Of a stretch of DNA of 64,000 bases, positions 44,897-55,000 are shown piece by piece; position 1 is the stretch's first letter; the number at the start of each line of letters is the position of its first letter. Position numbers and translations under genes: made by a program. The notes beneath the pieces are model-generated. The model was not told the origin of the DNA. It saw nothing but the letters and a program-made list of their open reading frames with translations, and ran no database searches. The stretch covers positions 80,424-144,423 of the forward strand of contig CAIYLG010000022.1 of NCBI GenBank assembly GCA_903927025.1, given 5' to 3'. Source of the DNA: an uncultured Armatimonadota bacterium. Its GTDB lineage: Bacteria; Armatimonadota; Fimbriimonadia; Fimbriimonadales; Fimbriimonadaceae.

Positions 44897-45678
44897 TGCC
44901 TCACCTCAAGGAACAGCCAAGCCATGCAGCCCAGGTACGGGGCGAGTTTGAGCATGGCGCGCCGGAGGATTGGAGCCGCACCTTCTCGCTTCTGGATCGC
45001 GGACGTCTCTTCGGTGGTCAGACGGATTCCGCTCGCCTCCATCCGCTGTATCGCCTCGTCGACTCCTTCCGGGCCGCCAAGGTATTCAGGAGCAGCCACC
45101 AAAAGATGGGCCAAAAGCTTCTCTCGGCCGCGGAGAAAATGGCTTCTAACCGTCGCGGGCTTCAACCCAAGCAGGTCTGCAGCCTCGTCCAGGGAGTTGC
45201 CCTGATAAACGAGTTCAACCACCGCGCATTCTGTTGGGTTACAAGCCTGCCTCATGAGATCCAAGAGCCCGCGCACCTCTTCACGGAGGTGCACCTGATG
45301 GTAAGGTCCCGGATCGCAGTCCTGATGTTGCACGCAGAACGATTCACACCAGCTTTCCAGCGAAATACTTCGGGATTCTTTCTTAAGATCGCGTTCGTAG
45401 TAGTTCCGAACCGCGTTAGCTGCGATCGCGATGGCAAAGGCCTCCGGGGGACACTCGCCACGAAAGGATTCGAAAGAGCGAGCCAATGCAGCCAACACTC
45501 TGGATACAACCTCGTCACGATGATCTCGATTACGAATCCTTTTGGAGATATACCTTTCTAGGGTCGGCAATACCGATGCCGCGAACTCTTCCAAGCCCGA
45601 TGAAGAGGTCCCTAATCCAGGAAGCGGCGTCGTTGATTCCGTTCCTCCAAGGGTATTGAATTCGCTCAAGCCATGCAC
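44893..45678 (-). CDS. Sigma-70 family (ECF-type) RNA polymerase sigma factor
   Basis: A 261-residue sigma factor. Region 2 spans residues ~35-100 (DEVVSRVLAALARSFESFRG; AIAANAVRNYYERD), and region 4 at ~145-195 has the helix-turn-helix NSLDEAADLLGLKPATVRSH. The N-terminal ~30 residues are a poorly conserved extension, and a C-terminal ~60-residue tail follows region 4, which is longer than usual. It overlaps the anti-sigma factor gene, and the two together with the secreted protein form one minus-strand cluster. The start codon overlaps the divergent frame of the TIGR03790 gene by a few bases only if that gene is read from its longest start. Confidence 0.87.
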   Translation of the reverse strand: MHGLSEFNTLGGTESTTPLPGLGTSSSGLEEFAASVLPTLERYISKRIRNRDHRDEVVSRVLAALARSFESFRGECPPEAFAIAIAANAVRNYYERDLKKESRSISLESWCESFCVQHQDCDPGPYHQVHLREEVRGLLDLMRQACNPTECAVVELVYQGNSLDEAADLLGLKPATVRSHFLRGREKLLAHLLVAAPEYLGGPEGVDEAIQRMEASGIRLTTEETSAIQKREGAAPILRRAMLKLAPYLGCMAWLFLEVRH

Positions 45679-45771
45679 CCAAAACCTGACGTCGGCAACC
45701 GCGACGCACAGAGCATCTTACGCGGAGATCTTGGCGCGCGCAGCCGTCGCAGTTCGGTAGCATCGCAACAA

Positions 45772-46932
45772 ATGCTTTTCCTTGCCGTGCTTGCCTTAGC
45801 CAACCATGCCGCCTACGAGGGACAACGAGTTGTCGTTATCGAGAATCTAACAAGCCCCACCTCGGTTGAGGTGACGCAAGCCTACCAAAGTCTCAGAGGA
45901 GTCAAGAACATCGTTAAAGTGGCGTGTCAGGACTCTGCATTGGACTCAGGCAAAGAGACGATGTCCTACCCGGACTATGTCACTAAGGTTGAGCAGCCGC
46001 TCAAAGAATTCCTCAAAACTCATCCACAGGTCGATTTTATCGTTTTGACCAAAGGTGTTCCAATTCGCCTGACAGGAGCGCCGACGGGGATGGGGAATTC
46101 ACAGCCATCCCTTGATTCCACCATCGCAGCCTTAGGCTATTCGGATCGAAAGGACACTAATCTCCTCTCAATAGAAGACAGCGGCTTTAAAGGACGGGCG
46201 TGGGAAAATCGATTTTGGAATTCCAAGGAGAGATTTTCTCACTCGAAGTTTGGCGGCTATCTTGTTACGCGTCTCGATGGGTACACATCGGACGAGGCAC
46301 GCCTGCTCGTTCGGTACGCGATCGATGCTGAGAAGACCGGCCCCACGGGCACGATACTTCTCGACACTTCTCCGCTTCATGGGCTAGGGGACGTCAAGCA
46401 GGTTCCAAAGTCGATCATTACGTCAATGGGAAAGAGTTCCCACACTCTGGGTGAACTCAACTATAACGAGTTCGATGCAGACATGGTTGTGGCGGGAGAT
46501 ATTTTGACCAAGAAGAAGGTTCCAATCCTCCTAGACCGAACTGAACCGTTCATCGGGCATAAAGGTGATTTGATGGGTTACTGCTCCTGGGGCAGCAACG
46601 ACCCTAAATTTGACTCTGCCGGATACCTGATGCTCCGCTTTTCGCCGGGAGCCATTGCTGAAACAGCAGTTTCAACCAGCGGTCGAACGTTCTTGCCCAC
46701 GTCTGGCGGTCAATCTTTGATTGCCGACTTGATTCGAGGAAGGGTCACTGGGGTCAAGGGATACTGCGACGAGCCCCTCCTTCAAGCAATTGCTTCACCC
46801 ACCATTCTCTTTGATCGCTATACAGACGGATGGAGTTTGGCGGAGAGCTTCTATGCAGCCTCACGTCTGGTTGGGTGGGAAGACATCGTGATTGGCGACC
46901 CGCTATGCGCTCCTTACCCTAGGAGGCGGTAG
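45772..46932 (+). CDS. TIGR03790 family protein, predicted exported
   Basis: A 386-residue protein of the TIGR03790 family (function unknown). From ATG 45772 it begins MLFLAVLALANHAAYEGQRV, a signal-like N-terminus, and continues with VVVIENLTSPTSVEVTQAYQ, DFIVLTKGVPIRLTG and the conserved C-terminal YCSWGSNDP and WEDIVIGDPLCAPY. The frame is open from 45673, but that start lies inside the sigma factor's first codons on the other strand. It is divergent from the sigma operon with ~93 bases between them, so a shared regulatory region is possible. Confidence 0.82.
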   Translation: MLFLAVLALANHAAYEGQRVVVIENLTSPTSVEVTQAYQSLRGVKNIVKVACQDSALDSGKETMSYPDYVTKVEQPLKEFLKTHPQVDFIVLTKGVPIRLTGAPTGMGNSQPSLDSTIAALGYSDRKDTNLLSIEDSGFKGRAWENRFWNSKERFSHSKFGGYLVTRLDGYTSDEARLLVRYAIDAEKTGPTGTILLDTSPLHGLGDVKQVPKSIITSMGKSSHTLGELNYNEFDADMVVAGDILTKKKVPILLDRTEPFIGHKGDLMGYCSWGSNDPKFDSAGYLMLRFSPGAIAETAVSTSGRTFLPTSGGQSLIADLIRGRVTGVKGYCDEPLLQAIASPTILFDRYTDGWSLAESFYAASRLVGWEDIVIGDPLCAPYPRRR

Positions 46933-46936
46933 CACA

Positions 46937-46970
46937 AATGTGGGCCACGAGAATTCTCGTGGCCCACATT
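46937..46970. terminator. Perfect 34-base palindrome, likely bidirectional terminator
   Basis: The sequence AATGTGGGCCACGAG joins its exact complement through GAATTCTC-type centre symmetry, making a perfect 34-base palindrome. It lies between the convergent TIGR03790 and prepilin genes. The arm is GC-rich with AAT/ATT ends, suitable for termination in both directions. Confidence 0.8.
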
Positions 46971-46990
46971 CAACTCAGAGACAGTAAGAA

Positions 46991-47383
46991 CTAACCGCCG
47001 GTGTAGCCGAGCGTATAGGTCGATGGGGTCCACGTACCGCAGTTTGTGCCTGCGTTCGCGTTGACCAAGCACTGGGTTCCGCTGTTGGTGAGGGTGTAGC
47101 CCGTGGTGGTACCGGTGCAAGGATTCATTGGCAGCGCGCCACCCATGTCCGTCGCATAGTCTGCGAGGGTGGTGTCATAGGCACCAGCGATGATTCCTTT
47201 AGCCTGAACTGCAGTGGCCAGTGTTTTAGCGTTTGCGTTTGCGGCGCCCTGTCTGGATGCGTTAACGCTGCTGAGGTACGACGGAAGAGCGACGGCGGTG
47301 AGTACTCCTAGAATGAGAACGACGACCAAAAGTTCGATGAGCGTGAAACCATGCTTCTTTTTGCGTGCGGTGAATTTGTTCAT
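46991..47383 (-). CDS. Type IV pilin-like protein (prepilin)
   Basis: A 130-residue prepilin. After a short basic leader (KFTARKKKHG) the class III signal GFTLIELLVVVLILGVLTAV is textbook: prepilin peptidase cuts after the glycine and the following phenylalanine is methylated. The conserved glutamate at +5 is present. The C-terminal part has three cysteines (MNPCTGTT, TQCLVN, TNCGTW). It could be a major pilin or a pseudopilin; no assembly ATPase is nearby. Gene has its own upstream region of ~220 bases, AT-rich, likely with a strong promoter. Confidence 0.92.
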   Translation of the reverse strand: MNKFTARKKKHGFTLIELLVVVLILGVLTAVALPSYLSSVNASRQGAANANAKTLATAVQAKGIIAGAYDTTLADYATDMGGALPMNPCTGTTTGYTLTNSGTQCLVNANAGTNCGTWTPSTYTLGYTGG

Positions 47384-47603
47384 TTTTTTGAGTCCTGAGT
47401 TGCTTCCAATCGACTTGGTCGCTTTAAGATTTCGTTGTTAAGATTATCTGCGATGTTTGAATGAATTTACCGTCGCAGTTTCACTGTCCTTTGCTTACGG
47501 TCACCATTATAGGTGACTCAAAATAGATGTTTTCTACACTGTTACTTTTACTAGTTAGAGCTTTCACACAAATGCGAGGTGTTTCGAGTGACCGTTTCAG
47601 GCT

Positions 47604-48785
47604 CTAAATTCCGCGATTGACGAGAACTCCAGCCGAACCGCCAAGCAGAATCAGCCATGGTGCGGACCGCTTGAACTTCATCAGCACACCGGCTGAAATC
47701 ATGAAGAATGTGATTGAAATCGGACCGGCGACAGCGTCACTTGCTATCCGAAAGACCGCAAGAAGCATGAGTGCCACTGCGGCTGAATTCACGCCGTCCA
47801 AAAACCATCCAGAGGCGGGTGTCGATCGAAATTTCACGGCGCTCCTGGCAGATACTCTGACAAAGAGGAAAGCAGGCAAAAAGATGCCGATGGTGGAAAC
47901 GACCGCTCCCACAACGCCGCCCAGCAAGAAGCCAATGAATGACGCAGTTGTGAAGACGGGACCTGGAGTGAACTGTCCCACTGCGATTGCATCCAAAAGC
48001 TGAGACTTCGAGAGCCAGTGAGTGGCACCCACCAGTCCTCGTTCGAGAAAGGCGATGAGCACGTAACCGCTTCCGTAAATTACTGCACCGATCTGCAGGA
48101 AATAGGCAAACAATGCCCAATTTGTCGGATGAGTGGGAAGCCTCAAGAGCGAAGTGAGTGCCATCACCGCAACCGAAATGGCGAGGACAGATGCGCCAAA
48201 AGCTGTCAAATCTTGAAAGGAAGACTTTCGATTATCTGCTCTTACGCTGAGCAGAACAAGAATGGCACCGGCCGACAGCAGCACGACTGCTTCATGGACA
48301 CCTAAGATTGCCATGAGCAGCGCCCCAGCCAGAACCGCCCGCTTTGGCCAACTACTTACAGCGGGACCGGCAAGCTGAAGGATGGCACCAGCAACGATTG
48401 CAACTACCACTGGCTTGACTCCAACGAGAACGCCCTTTACCCAGGGTTGAGTCCCCCACAGGACGTAAGCAGCACCGCACAAAGTCGCCAGGATCGCCGC
48501 CGGCAACACGAAGCAAATCCCCGCAGCAAGCAACCCGGGTACGCCGGCCCGGAGGAATCCGAGGTGCATGGCAACTTCAGTGGAGCTTGGTCCAGGAACG
48601 AGGTTTGCCACCCCAACCCGATCCATAAATTCTTCAGCGCTCAGCCAGCCTCGGCGTTCGACGCACTCTGATTTCATCAAGGCGAGATGGGCGGAAGGTC
48701 CTCCAAACGCGGTGAAGCCAAGTTTCCCAAACACTTGAACAACTTCCAGCAAAGGAGTGGCTGGAGCTCTGGATTGCGACCGCAT
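47604..48785 (-). CDS. chrA: ChrA-family chromate/anion transporter
   Basis: A 393-residue polytopic membrane protein of the CHR family, long (two-domain) form. The first half has FGGPSAHLALMKSECVERRGWLS and NLVPGPSSTEVAMHLGF; the second repeats the pattern with VGQFTPGPVFTTASFIGFLLGG. Long CHR proteins export chromate in exchange for another anion, though many in chromosomes are of unknown substrate. It stands alone; no chrB regulator is adjacent. Confidence 0.92.
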   Translation of the reverse strand: MRSQSRAPATPLLEVVQVFGKLGFTAFGGPSAHLALMKSECVERRGWLSAEEFMDRVGVANLVPGPSSTEVAMHLGFLRAGVPGLLAAGICFVLPAAILATLCGAAYVLWGTQPWVKGVLVGVKPVVVAIVAGAILQLAGPAVSSWPKRAVLAGALLMAILGVHEAVVLLSAGAILVLLSVRADNRKSSFQDLTAFGASVLAISVAVMALTSLLRLPTHPTNWALFAYFLQIGAVIYGSGYVLIAFLERGLVGATHWLSKSQLLDAIAVGQFTPGPVFTTASFIGFLLGGVVGAVVSTIGIFLPAFLFVRVSARSAVKFRSTPASGWFLDGVNSAAVALMLLAVFRIASDAVAGPISITFFMISAGVLMKFKRSAPWLILLGGSAGVLVNRGI

Positions 48786-48929
48786 TCGCCAAAAGTCTAG
48801 CCCACAGAATGAGGCGAACTCGGGCAGATCGTCAGGAGATTTGTCGAGTCGCAGATGAAGTTCGGCTGAATTCGACGGATAGAGTGACCCCCGAACGCGC
48901 CATTGCGAACGGGGGGTTTGGGGGGCATG

Positions 48930-50015
48930 CTAGAGAGAAGTCGTGATGGATCCGAAAAGACCGTCCTGCTCCCCATTGGGACCGGCCGTGAAATAGAGAG
49001 TCGAAGTCGGACCCGCATTTCCGCCGTTGCCGAACAAGAGGCCCCAGAGGCCCGGGATCGTGATTGGTGTGCCTGATTTGGTGGCGATGGTTCCGAGCGT
49101 TGCTCCAGTAGAAGCGTTGTAGGCGTGGATCAATCCGTCCCCGAAGTTGCCAACTAGGAGCGCACCCCCTAGATTTCCAAATCCAGCCGGAGCGATTGCG
49201 AGCCCCCAAGGAGAATTCAGAGCTCCTCGTGCCACCAGTCTCGAAACCAGGGTCCCATCGGTCTGAAAGACGTCCACGTAGCCGTTACCAACTCCTGCGA
49301 CGTCATCATGCTTGGCACCGTCCTGCTTAGCGAATGTGACGTACAGCAATCCGCCCAAGTTTGAGACGTTGAACGGCGCGTAGCCAGCAGGAATGTTTGG
49401 ATCAGAGAATGATTTGGTAAGGGTATAGTTCTTGTCAAAAACTTCCACAAATCCAGAGTTGAAGTTGGCGGCATACAGGAACTTCGCCCCACCACTTGTT
49501 CCGATTGCTAGGCCCTTATACACCGCTCCCGAAGCGGACCGATCAACCAATACGGATGCATTTGCCGCCCCTCCCCAGCCGGTAATGAGACCATCTTCAC
49601 TATCGAAGATGAAGAAAGCGTTTCCGCCGCCCGGAATTCCAAAGTCTGCAGTGGAATTGAATACCTGACCCGAAACTGGCCCATTCGCGCCTCCGCCTGC
49701 GGCCGGGATACCTACCACAAGGCTCTGGGTATTTCCGCTTCCGTCATACAGAGTAGAGAGCCCTGTCCCGTTGTCGCTCACCCAAAAGGCTCCACCTGGA
49801 GCGTAAGACATTCCCCATGCGTTCTTTAGGTTTGCATCCGTCTTCAAGGCAGCTCCTGCCTTATTGGCGACAAGCTTTGTTTCCAGGAATGAGCCCGGAC
49901 CTTTGCCCGTACTTGTGGCCGCCGTTCCGCCGGACCCGCCACAGCCCGTGAGAGAACTGGCAAAAACTGCAGACAGCGCGATGAAAACAAACTTGGAACT
50001 CTGTTTGGTGCTCAT
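48930..50015 (-). CDS. TIGR03118 family lipoprotein
   Basis: A 361-residue exported protein of the TIGR03118 family, probably a beta propeller. From ATG 50015, residues ~8-25 are a signal peptide ending in a lipobox (SSLTGCGG), so the protein is likely a lipoprotein. Family features are LKNAWGMSYAPGGAFWVSDN, NSPWGLAIAPAGFGNLGGAL and the terminal WGLLFGNGGNAG with FTAGPNGEQDGLFG. The longer frame from 50078 is disfavoured because AAGGTG precedes 50015 at good spacing. Function unknown. Confidence 0.87.
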   Translation of the reverse strand: MSTKQSSKFVFIALSAVFASSLTGCGGSGGTAATSTGKGPGSFLETKLVANKAGAALKTDANLKNAWGMSYAPGGAFWVSDNGTGLSTLYDGSGNTQSLVVGIPAAGGGANGPVSGQVFNSTADFGIPGGGNAFFIFDSEDGLITGWGGAANASVLVDRSASGAVYKGLAIGTSGGAKFLYAANFNSGFVEVFDKNYTLTKSFSDPNIPAGYAPFNVSNLGGLLYVTFAKQDGAKHDDVAGVGNGYVDVFQTDGTLVSRLVARGALNSPWGLAIAPAGFGNLGGALLVGNFGDGLIHAYNASTGATLGTIATKSGTPITIPGLWGLLFGNGGNAGPTSTLYFTAGPNGEQDGLFGSITTSL

Positions 50016-50155
50016 GGTATACACCTTCCATCGCGGGGTGCATTTAAAAAGTTGGGGGGTAAATTTCCGCAAATCCAACCATATCGACGAAAGCGCCGAT
50101 TTGTATCTTGGAGGCTCCCGGAACTATCTAAGTGACTGGACCGAGGGTGAAACTC

Positions 50156-50785
50156 ATGCGCATCGTTCTTTCAGCCAAGTCAATCTCACTGCTCTTTGCC
50201 ACCCTCGTAGGTTCAATCGGCATCGCAAATTGGCGTGAAGAGCGACTTCTCGCGTCCGCGAAGCGACGAGAGCCAGGATCCTTTGAGGACCTCCAAGCCA
50301 TGCACTCGGAGGCGTTGAGAAGATTTATCGCCCGGAGAGTAGCCCCCGCCGATCGTGAAGACCTTTATCAAGAGACATGGGTCTCGGCCTGGGAGCGTCT
50401 CCCTTCACTCGAAGATCGAGGCAAATTTCGAGCTTGGCTCCTGACGATCGGATTTAGACGGATCCAGGATTATCGGAGGCGCGAGCACGTACGTCCCAGA
50501 CTGGCGATGCAGCTGGAGGACATTAGCGCCAGTTACACAGAAGCCGGGTATCAGCAAGTTGAGCTTAAGAGCACCCTACAGGCTTTCTGGAACACCTGCT
50601 CAACCGACCAGCAGGAAGTTCTAACCATGTATTACGCAGACGGACTGACATTGGCCGAAATCGCAAAGATTACGGGCAAAAACCTGAACACGTTAAAATA
50701 CCAATTCTACAAGGTCCACGACGAGGCACTTAAGATGCTGCCGGTGGAAGCTGACTCTGCGGTTAGGACGGGGGTGCCGGCATGA
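50156..50785 (+). CDS. ECF-type sigma factor
   Basis: A 209-residue sigma-70 family protein. Region 2 runs from ~40 to ~105 (ALRRFIARRVAPADREDLYQETWVSA; AWLLTIGFRRIQDYRRRE) and region 4 near 150-195 (VLTMYYADGLTLAEIAKITG). The N-terminal ~25 residues before region 2 are mildly hydrophobic and not conserved; the ATG at 50156 has GAGGGTG upstream, and GTG 50132 is an alternative. It shares four-base overlaps with the next gene, which in turn overlaps a prepilin gene, so the three are one operon. Confidence 0.87.
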   Translation: MRIVLSAKSISLLFATLVGSIGIANWREERLLASAKRREPGSFEDLQAMHSEALRRFIARRVAPADREDLYQETWVSAWERLPSLEDRGKFRAWLLTIGFRRIQDYRRREHVRPRLAMQLEDISASYTEAGYQQVELKSTLQAFWNTCSTDQQEVLTMYYADGLTLAEIAKITGKNLNTLKYQFYKVHDEALKMLPVEADSAVRTGVPA

Positions 50786-51120
50786 GCCGCGATTTCAAGA
50801 TCTTTCTTTCTACACTTTCCGAAGCTCGGTTCTCTGAGGGAATAGCAGCCTTGGGACTCATCAGTCTGTCCGCCGATGCAAGAAGGCGACGGCGCAGGTT
50901 CCGCCAGCTTCGCGGCGTGTTTGAAGCGACATTCACCGAACCGGATTCGGCCATTCAACTGAGTTCTGGTCGAGACAAGCTCCACCCTCCAAGGGCCGTT
51001 GTCGGCTGGTTGGGTGTTGGAATGCTATTCACCTGCGCACTCTTCATCTGGGTTAGAATCACCACACCCGGTCTCAGTGAATGGTTCACCACAGTGATGC
51101 ACCGGTGCGGTCTCAAATGA
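50782..51120 (+). CDS. Small single-pass membrane protein in sigma/prepilin operon
   Basis: A 112-residue protein. The N-terminal ~70 residues are cytoplasmic in predicted topology, with a basic stretch (ARRRRRRFRQLRG), and residues ~74-92 form one membrane helix (VVGWLGVGMLFTCALFIWV) with a short external tail. It has no zinc-finger motif. Lying directly after a sigma factor with a four-base overlap, it could be a minimal anti-sigma factor. That is inference from position and topology; the sequence itself is not recognised. Confidence 0.65.
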   Translation: MSRDFKIFLSTLSEARFSEGIAALGLISLSADARRRRRRFRQLRGVFEATFTEPDSAIQLSSGRDKLHPPRAVVGWLGVGMLFTCALFIWVRITTPGLSEWFTTVMHRCGLK

Positions 51121-52007
51121 AACAGCGATTCACCCATCTGACAGGGGCGTTCACACTGATTGAGCTGTTGGTCGTGATTGCGATCATTGCTATCCTCGCC
51201 GGACTTCTGTTCCCGGTCTTGGCTCAGGCACAAGTGGCGGCAAAGAAAGCGGGTTCGATCAGCAATCTGAAGCAAATCGCCCTCGCCACGCTGATTTACG
51301 CGTCGGACTCTGACGATGAGCTTCCTCCACTTGCCAATGGCAATCCACAAGTTGTGGGATGGGCTGGGACCAAGGTTCAAACATGGGTGGGGATGACTCA
51401 GCCGTACATCAAGTCAATGCGAATACTCGTGGACCCGTTAATGGGAGACCCACACAACATCTTTGGATCTGGCCCCAACGCAACAGCCGCAAACCAGAAC
51501 GCCTATCCTGATTACGGAGTCAACTACGCCTTTCTTGCGCCTTGGCTTAAAGATCCTGCGACTGGTGAATGTTCTCGAGTGGGTTCCGTAACCTCCTCTG
51601 GCGCCGAACATTCCGCCACTACAATTTTTTACACGACTACGTACGAACCCAATGAGGATTCAGCAAACTATCCCACGGGCGGGCATTCAGACTACGGCGA
51701 TTGGATGGTGACCGCCCCAGGGGCTCTAGGGCTTTTTGGTAACAGCCAAACCGAGTGCGTTTCTCCTGGTATGGATTGGTCTGAGCACCCGGTGGGTTTC
51801 AACGGCGGAAAGCCGTTCACTGCCGAAGCCTCCCAGCGATATGCAGGCGGCAGTGTGAGCTCCATGCTGGATGGCCACGCGAAGTACCTCACGGCTGGAC
51901 AAGCAGCGGCAGGTACAGACTGGGGCACCAGCGCCTACGGGCACACAAAGATCACCGATCCTGGAAAGTATCTTTGGAGCTATTCAGTGTTGACGAATAC
52001 CTTTTGA
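51117..52007 (+). CDS. Type II secretion-type prepilin (DUF1559-like)
   Basis: A 296-residue prepilin. The class III signal AFTLIELLVVIAIIAILAG follows a ~13-residue leader, and QAQVAAKKAGSISNLKQIALA is the usual helical extension. The C-terminal SSMLDGHAKYL resembles the DGH motif of large pseudopilins common in Planctomycetes, Armatimonadetes and related groups. The ATG at 51117 overlaps the stop of the small membrane protein gene (ATGA). Being third in an operon with a sigma factor is unusual for this large family. Confidence 0.9.
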   Translation: MKQRFTHLTGAFTLIELLVVIAIIAILAGLLFPVLAQAQVAAKKAGSISNLKQIALATLIYASDSDDELPPLANGNPQVVGWAGTKVQTWVGMTQPYIKSMRILVDPLMGDPHNIFGSGPNATAANQNAYPDYGVNYAFLAPWLKDPATGECSRVGSVTSSGAEHSATTIFYTTTYEPNEDSANYPTGGHSDYGDWMVTAPGALGLFGNSQTECVSPGMDWSEHPVGFNGGKPFTAEASQRYAGGSVSSMLDGHAKYLTAGQAAAGTDWGTSAYGHTKITDPGKYLWSYSVLTNTF

Positions 52008-52067
52008 TTCCCGCGTGAAGTAATCCCCTTCCCAAATAGGGATGCTAATGTTATATTGTGAGCCTTC

Positions 52068-55000
52068 ATGGCAAGCGATAAGGACACATCTGCGTCAAAG
52101 GTGACCCACGGCTTTCAGCGCGACATCGTCGTGGCGGGCGAATTAATGCTCAAGCGCGTGCTGATGCAAAATGAAGCCGTCTATCCCTTTTCCCTTCAGG
52201 GCAAGCAGGATGTCCACCAGTTCTCCTATGTGAGCGGTGCTACCAATATTGAGTTTCTGCTGAAGGCTTGCGCAGAGTACGACTATCTCCAGACACAGAA
52301 ATTCCGAAATAAAGGAACAAACAGAGAGTTCGCGAAAGACATCAAGAACTATCGAACGAAGGGAGTCCTTGACAGTACCCTCTCGTCTCCGATCAGCTCA
52401 ACAATTTATGGGCCGTCTTCCATAGGCACAACGGAGCGAAAGCGCAAGGCACTTTTGGGTGCACTCATCACCGAAACTGTCGCATATGGAACGACCCATT
52501 CGCTCATCAAGCAACAAGATTCTAACTTCAAGAGCTTCAGAAGGACCGAATATTTAGGAAATGGTAAGCGCAGAAAATGCGATGAAACTCCTGTTAAGCA
52601 ACAAGTCTCCTCGAAGGACGACCTTGTCCTTACGTTAAGTTTGGATTTTGAGCACTTCCTAGAGAATCCACTAGACACATATTTTGAGCAGCCTTTGCAG
52701 TTCCGCAAAGGTTTTCTTGTCGCGCGGCTCCTAGTTAAGCCTGGGGAGCTTACTGAAACAAGCCAACTTGCCCGCCAGACAGTCATTGCGGACAACTTGA
52801 ACTCTTGTCTGCAGAGTCACGCTAATGTTCCTCGCATTGCAATTATCTCAGCGGAGTCTCTAAGAGCCTGTCACGAAGAAATAAGTTACCGCGTCACCTG
52901 GGAACGCACAATCTCTGATACGCTCTCGGTTGTTGATCGGATACGCGAGAAGGGGACTGGCATGCCCGCGTTGAAATCACTCAAGAACTTCGACTGGCTT
53001 GTCGTGGTGTTTGCAAACGATGCAGCCCTAATCATCCCACCGAAAGGGGTGCTTACGGGAATTGACGGTGACACCACAACCCAGATTGGCGAAGCAGTGA
53101 TTTTCATCGCTTCGTCAAGCGGAATCGAGCACGACTACCGCAATGGTTTTACTGGGAGAACTCGTGGCACGGAGACACTAGTAACCACAGCGATTAGCAT
53201 GTATCTTGCGAGACTGCGCAGTTCTGATATCAACAATCCACAAAAAATCGCAAGCCACTTGAGGTTAGCAACAACACTTGGAATTAAGGCCTCGCGTCAT
53301 CTCCAGGCGCATGGATATGTATCGGTAAAAGCTCCAATGCGCCGATATGTAACCGAAAAGGAGGTTACTGGAGACGAACAGCTCACCGAGATCCTGCGCA
53401 AACTAGAAAAGAATTGGGGACCGCGTTGGAAGGACGGATCCCATGATCCAAATTCAATTTCAGCTTCGGACAGCACATTCTTCCTTTGGAACCGTCTTCA
53501 GTCCGCTCAATATGTCGATCACTTTCAACGGAAGTTCTTCGAAACTCCGATCGGTCTCCCAGGTGATGACATCATCACATGGCCCTTTGGGGACATTGCC
53601 GAAATCCTATATGACGGATATCCGACCTATGGAAGCTTCCCTCCCACCTCCTTTGCCCTGAAGGATGGTCGCGATATCGTTTATAAACAGACCACTAATG
53701 TAGCGAACGCATGGCACCGTGCGGGTTGGCTTTCATCATCCGTTATCCCTCGTGATAGAGCCAAGAGAGGAAGTGAAAGCGGATCAGATTCGGAAGCAAT
53801 TACCCCCGATGGAAGGTCCGAACAGAGGTTGCCGAATCCAGGGGAACCGTTCTGCGACCGGTCTTCTACGAATGAACACGACTCACAATGGTGGAGCCTG
53901 CGAGAGGTTGCACTCCAGAATTTCGTGTCCCGTGTGTTCAAGGATATCACTGCGGACCATAGGGAGGGACCAGACGGCAGTAAATCGCTTATAGAAAAGG
54001 TACAGCAAGCTTTTTTAGAGTGCCTTGTAGTGTACGGAACGGATCACCTCAACGCTACGAATCAAATACGCAGCAAATTACTTGATTTAAGGCTAGTTTT
54101 CCACTGCCAGCGGTTACTGAAGCTAAATCTCGTCGGCCGGTCGATTGTAATACGGAATCTGGCTACATATTACGGGAACGCACCCACAGACAAGAGAGTC
54201 TCTGATTTGGCAGGTTTTCTTGGCGAGTTGAATGAAAAGCCATTCTATGGTGCACCGGAATTTATCCCTACAACAGAAACGCTAGTTCCGCGGAATCTAA
54301 TTGATCTTGTGCCAGAGCTAAAGGTTGGGAAGTGGCACTCAATTGATCGCCGCGACATCCAGAGCGTTAGGGATATTCGTGAGCGACTTATCAATTACCA
54401 GAAGAGCCACATCAATAAGCCTCTAAATTTAGGCGTATTTGGAGCCCCTGGCAATGGCAAGAGCTTTGTTGTTAAGGAAGTTCTTACGGAAGTTTATAAG
54501 GGAATCAAAGATGTGGAGTTTCTTGAGTACAACCTTGCGCAGTTTACTCAGCCTTCCGACCTAACAGACAGCTTTCTGGAGATCCAGAACGTGTCCCTCA
54601 ATGGACGTCTGCCAGTCGCGTTCTGGGACGAATACGATACTGACCTGAACAACATTCCGTTAGGATGGTTGTCTTACTTCCTTGGGCCAATGCAGGACGG
54701 CAAGTTCTTCGTCGATAGGGGATTGAAGACTTTACCAGAATGCATCTTTGTGTTTGCTGGAAGCATGTTCTCGAATTTCGGCTCCATGATTGCACTTGAC
54801 AGACTTGCCAGAGGCAAACCGCTTTTGCTGGCACACGATTTCCACCTCATGGGGACGGAAGTGACAGTCGGTAAATTCAATTGCCACCAGTGGAGACGGG
54901 CAAAAGGAAGCGACTTCAAGAGCCGACTCACCGGCGTATTGGATATAAGCGGAATTACTGAGGACCTGCCATTGAAACTCGCCTGGGAGAAAGACCATGT

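Noticed and set aside
44641..45561. 306-residue plus-strand frame opposite the sigma factor
   Set aside because: Antisense shadow of a well-supported sigma/anti-sigma pair.
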